Shown here: one piece after another, positions 61,915-64,000 of the stretch
Position numbering within the stretch: position 1 is the first letter of the stretch
How the letters are laid out: each line of letters starts with the position of its first letter
DNA from: UBA2779 sp965232165
GTDB lineage: Bacteria > Spirochaetota > Spirochaetia > DSM-2461
Direction of reading: 5' to 3'
Assembly: GCA_965232165.1 (NCBI GenBank)
Contig: CBDDOY010000002.1
Location: 248,001-312,000 of the forward strand
Length of the DNA stretch: 64,000 nt
Made by a program: the position numbers and the translations under genes
Notes under the pieces: generated by a model
What the model was told of the DNA's origin: nothing
Seen by the model: the letters and a program-made list of their open reading frames with translations, nothing else
The model's database searches: none

Positions 61915-63012
61915 TCAAGTATTAGATACGATATCATCGGCTTTGGCAACTTCTTCCCGCCGCCCTGGGCCGAGTATCTCCTTCACTTTCTTGGAATGCA
62001 ATCTCATGACGCTGCGAATCTCTTCGCTGCTCATCAATGTAATCGCCTTGTGATTCTTTCCTATGTGCACAACTTCACCAGCTCCGAAGGCTCCCTCCAC
62101 TCCGGTTACCCCCATTGGAAGCAGGCTCTTACGTTGGCCGAGGGCTGCCAATGCGCCGTCGTCGATGAATACTCTTCCCCTGGCACGGGCAGAGAGTATC
62201 CATCGCAGCCGTGCACCCATGCGGGGACCGGCGAGAAATAGCGTCCCGATCCTTTCACCGTCGAGAATGCGCGGCATGACTTGAGGGGTTCGGCCATCGG
62301 CCAATACTGTTTGACATCCTGCTCTCGCGGCAATCTCCACGGCCTGAAGCTTAGTCAGCATTCCGCCGGTGGAGTGTTCGCTCCCTGCATCACCGGCAGA
62401 TGCCCGCATTTCCTGGGTGATCGCCTTCACTAGGGGAATGGGGTTCGCATCGGGGAATCCCTTAGGATTCTTATCGTACAGGGCGTCTATATCGGTCAAT
62501 AAGATGAGCAGGCCGGCATCAAGCTTGCTGGCGATATGGGCACTGAGCGAGTCGTTATCCCCGAACACATCACCGATTTCAGAAGTCGAAACACTGTCAT
62601 TTTCATTCATGATTGGAACGACATCCAGATTCAGGAGGTATTCGACGGCATTTCTTAGGTTCAGAAAAGACTTCCTATCATCAAAGCTCTCCCGGCTAAG
62701 GAGAATCTGTGCCGCTCTTACCCCGTGGCGGCTTAAGGCGTTTTGCCATTGACGCATGAGCAGGGGTTGACCAATGGCGGCGCAGGCCTGTCTCATTTCC
62801 ACTTTCTTCGGACGAGATGCCATTCCTAGTTCCCTGGCGCCGAAGCCGATGGCTCCGGAACTGACAATGATGGGTATGTAACCCCGTTGTTTCAGCGTCG
62901 CCGTATCGGCGGCCAGGGAATCGAAGCGCCTCTCGTCGGGAAGGGCAGAAGGGGTGAGCAAATTGGTACCCACCTTGATAACCACCCTCGTAATGCCCTG
63001 AAATTCCCTCAT
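61915..63012 (-). CDS. proB: Glutamate 5-kinase
   Basis: The 365-residue enzyme phosphorylates glutamate, the first step of proline synthesis. The amino-acid kinase domain has VVIKVGTNLLTP at the start, IIVSSGAIGFGARELG near residue 50, NENDSVSTSEI near 138 and the glycine-rich STGGMLTKLQAVEIAARAG. A C-terminal PUA domain (about 275-355, GRVFIDDGALAAL) is present as in full-length ProB. The start overlaps the proA stop by four bases. Confidence 0.96.
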   Translation of the reverse strand: MREFQGITRVVIKVGTNLLTPSALPDERRFDSLAADTATLKQRGYIPIIVSSGAIGFGARELGMASRPKKVEMRQACAAIGQPLLMRQWQNALSRHGVRAAQILLSRESFDDRKSFLNLRNAVEYLLNLDVVPIMNENDSVSTSEIGDVFGDNDSLSAHIASKLDAGLLILLTDIDALYDKNPKGFPDANPIPLVKAITQEMRASAGDAGSEHSTGGMLTKLQAVEIAARAGCQTVLADGRTPQVMPRILDGERIGTLFLAGPRMGARLRWILSARARGRVFIDDGALAALGQRKSLLPMGVTGVEGAFGAGEVVHIGKNHKAITLMSSEEIRSVMRLHSKKVKEILGPGRREEVAKADDIVSNT

Positions 63013-64000
63013 GGTTCTAGAGTTTTATGTGTAAAAGACCTACGGCCTTCGTCATAGTCGGCGATAATCTGTCCGGTTCCTCGGATCTGCCAGCGGTGGC
63101 TCAGGAGTCCTTCCACCCCGACGGGGCCTCTGGCATGTATCTTAGCCGTCGAGATTCCAAGCTCGGCGCCGAGGCCGTAAACAAAGCCGTCGGAGAAGCG
63201 GGTGGAACAGTTGTGAAATACATCCGCAGCATCGACTTGGGCGAGAAATGCTTCGGCGGTATCCGCATCCTCGGTGATGATGGCCTCTGTATGACCCGAA
63301 CCGCAGCGGTGTATATGCTCCACGGCCTCATCCATATCCCGCACCACACGGATGGCCAAAATGGCATCCAGATACTCCATGAACCAGTCTTCAGGGCCTG
63401 CGGGGGCCGCATCAATGTAGGAACGTGCCGTTTCACAGGCGCGAATTTGACAGCCGGCCGCTTCCATGGCCTCTTTGATAGGGGGTAATAGCCGTGGGGC
63501 GGCATCCTGGTGCACGAGCAAGGTCTCGACAGCATTGCAGACGGCGCTGTACTGCATCTTCGAATCGAGAATGATGCTGAGCGCCATCGCCGTATCGGCC
63601 TTGGCATCCAGGTATATATGACAGATGCCGTCGGCATGGCCCAGCACCGGTATGCTGGAATTCTTCATGATTTCCGATACGAATTCATTGGAACCCCTAG
63701 GGATGATCAGATTGATGTGCTTATTCAGATTAAGCATGGTCTTGACATCATCTCTAGTCTCCGCCAAGTGTATACACCCCTTCGGCAGACCCGCCGAGGT
63801 GACGGCATCATGTATCACCTCTACGAGAATACGATTGCTCGCCCTGGCCTCAGAGCCGCCTTTGAGAATCACGGCATTGCCCGAACGAACACATAAAGCC
63901 GCCATCTGAACCAGCGCATCCGGCCTCGATTCAAAGATCATGCCGATCACACCGATGGGGCAGGTTATCCGGGAGAGGATGAGATTTTCATCCAGCTCAC
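63009..64000 (-). CDS. proA: Gamma-glutamyl phosphate reductase (5' end outside window)
   Basis: The visible 330 residues of this NADPH-dependent enzyme start within the LILSRITCPIGVIGMIFESRP region and include GNAVILKGGSEA, LIIPRGSNEFV, GHADGICHIY and the catalytic cysteine in YSAVCNAVETLLVH. The C-terminus carries IHARGPVGVEGL. The frame is open to base 64000, so the start lies beyond the window; the GTG at 63950 is internal. ProA reduces the product of ProB to glutamate semialdehyde. Confidence 0.95.
   Translation of the reverse strand, partial: ELDENLILSRITCPIGVIGMIFESRPDALVQMAALCVRSGNAVILKGGSEARASNRILVEVIHDAVTSAGLPKGCIHLAETRDDVKTMLNLNKHINLIIPRGSNEFVSEIMKNSSIPVLGHADGICHIYLDAKADTAMALSIILDSKMQYSAVCNAVETLLVHQDAAPRLLPPIKEAMEAAGCQIRACETARSYIDAAPAGPEDWFMEYLDAILAIRVVRDMDEAVEHIHRCGSGHTEAIITEDADTAEAFLAQVDAADVFHNCSTRFSDGFVYGLGAELGISTAKIHARGPVGVEGLLSHRWQIRGTGQIIADYDEGRRSFTHKTLEP

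Overview
The window is a piece of bacterial chromosome that reads most like a free-living or host-associated, fermentative spirochaete (Spirochaetota). The indications are a sugar-binding protein whose signal peptide is followed by the AGQKEP motif common in treponemes, many lipoproteins with relaxed lipoboxes, an anaerobe-type pyruvate:ferredoxin oxidoreductase, and several TTG/GTG starts. The assignment is an inference: there is no rRNA, tRNA or other strong marker gene here.

Layout. 1-4.8 kb: a carbohydrate ABC transporter (two permeases, a binding protein) followed by a CehA-type PHP metallohydrolase. 4.8-8.2 kb: a decaying sugar locus with an IS30 remnant, a truncated sugar ABC ATPase, an intact L-rhamnose mutarotase and an arabinose/fucose-isomerase-like gene broken by one TAG, facing a divergent AraC regulator. 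9.2-13.8 kb: a same-strand run of small accessory genes (YdeI-like, PhnB-like, AlkD-like, two SRPBCC, DUF1697, AAC(3)-I-like acetyltransferase, TfoX C-terminal domain), ending at an IS256 remnant. 14.2-17.6 kb: an osmoprotectant ABC operon. 18-22.8 kb: a GH4 glycosidase, a cysteine desulfurase, a divergent ArsR regulator and a polysaccharide flippase. 23.2-30.1 kb: a complete phosphate regulon, phoB-phoR-[Pho box]-pstS-pstC-pstA-pstB-phoU. 30.3-46.9 kb: an accessory region of repeats, IS elements and secreted proteins, including a hairpin tandem array, two 1401-bp IS256-family copies, an interrupted lipoprotein/cysteine-peptidase gene, three tandem lipoprotein paralogues, a beta-lactamase-fold lipoprotein, a clostripain-type protease and an IS1634-family element. 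47-64 kb: housekeeping genes valS, trkA-trkH, nifJ, aroDE, copA, proB and proA.

The most distinctive feature is a non-autonomous mobile repeat of about 145-163 bp with TAAGGGCACCTCTAA-like termini and 4-bp A/T-rich target duplications. Nine full, partial or rearranged copies are present. One sits in frame inside the ArsR regulator and adds exactly 55 codons. Two others replace the C-terminal codons and stop of aroDE and of the cysteine desulfurase. One copy has acquired a hairpin module and expanded into an eight-unit tandem array in which the stem sequences change while pairing is largely kept.

The second distinctive feature is the 34-43 kb locus. It combines a C39-like cysteine peptidase domain, three recently amplified and diversified lipoproteins, a serine hydrolase lipoprotein and a C11 (clostripain) protease, nearly all on one strand with overlapping or closely spaced genes. 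It looks like an undescribed cell-surface or secreted system that is being amplified and broken at the same time.
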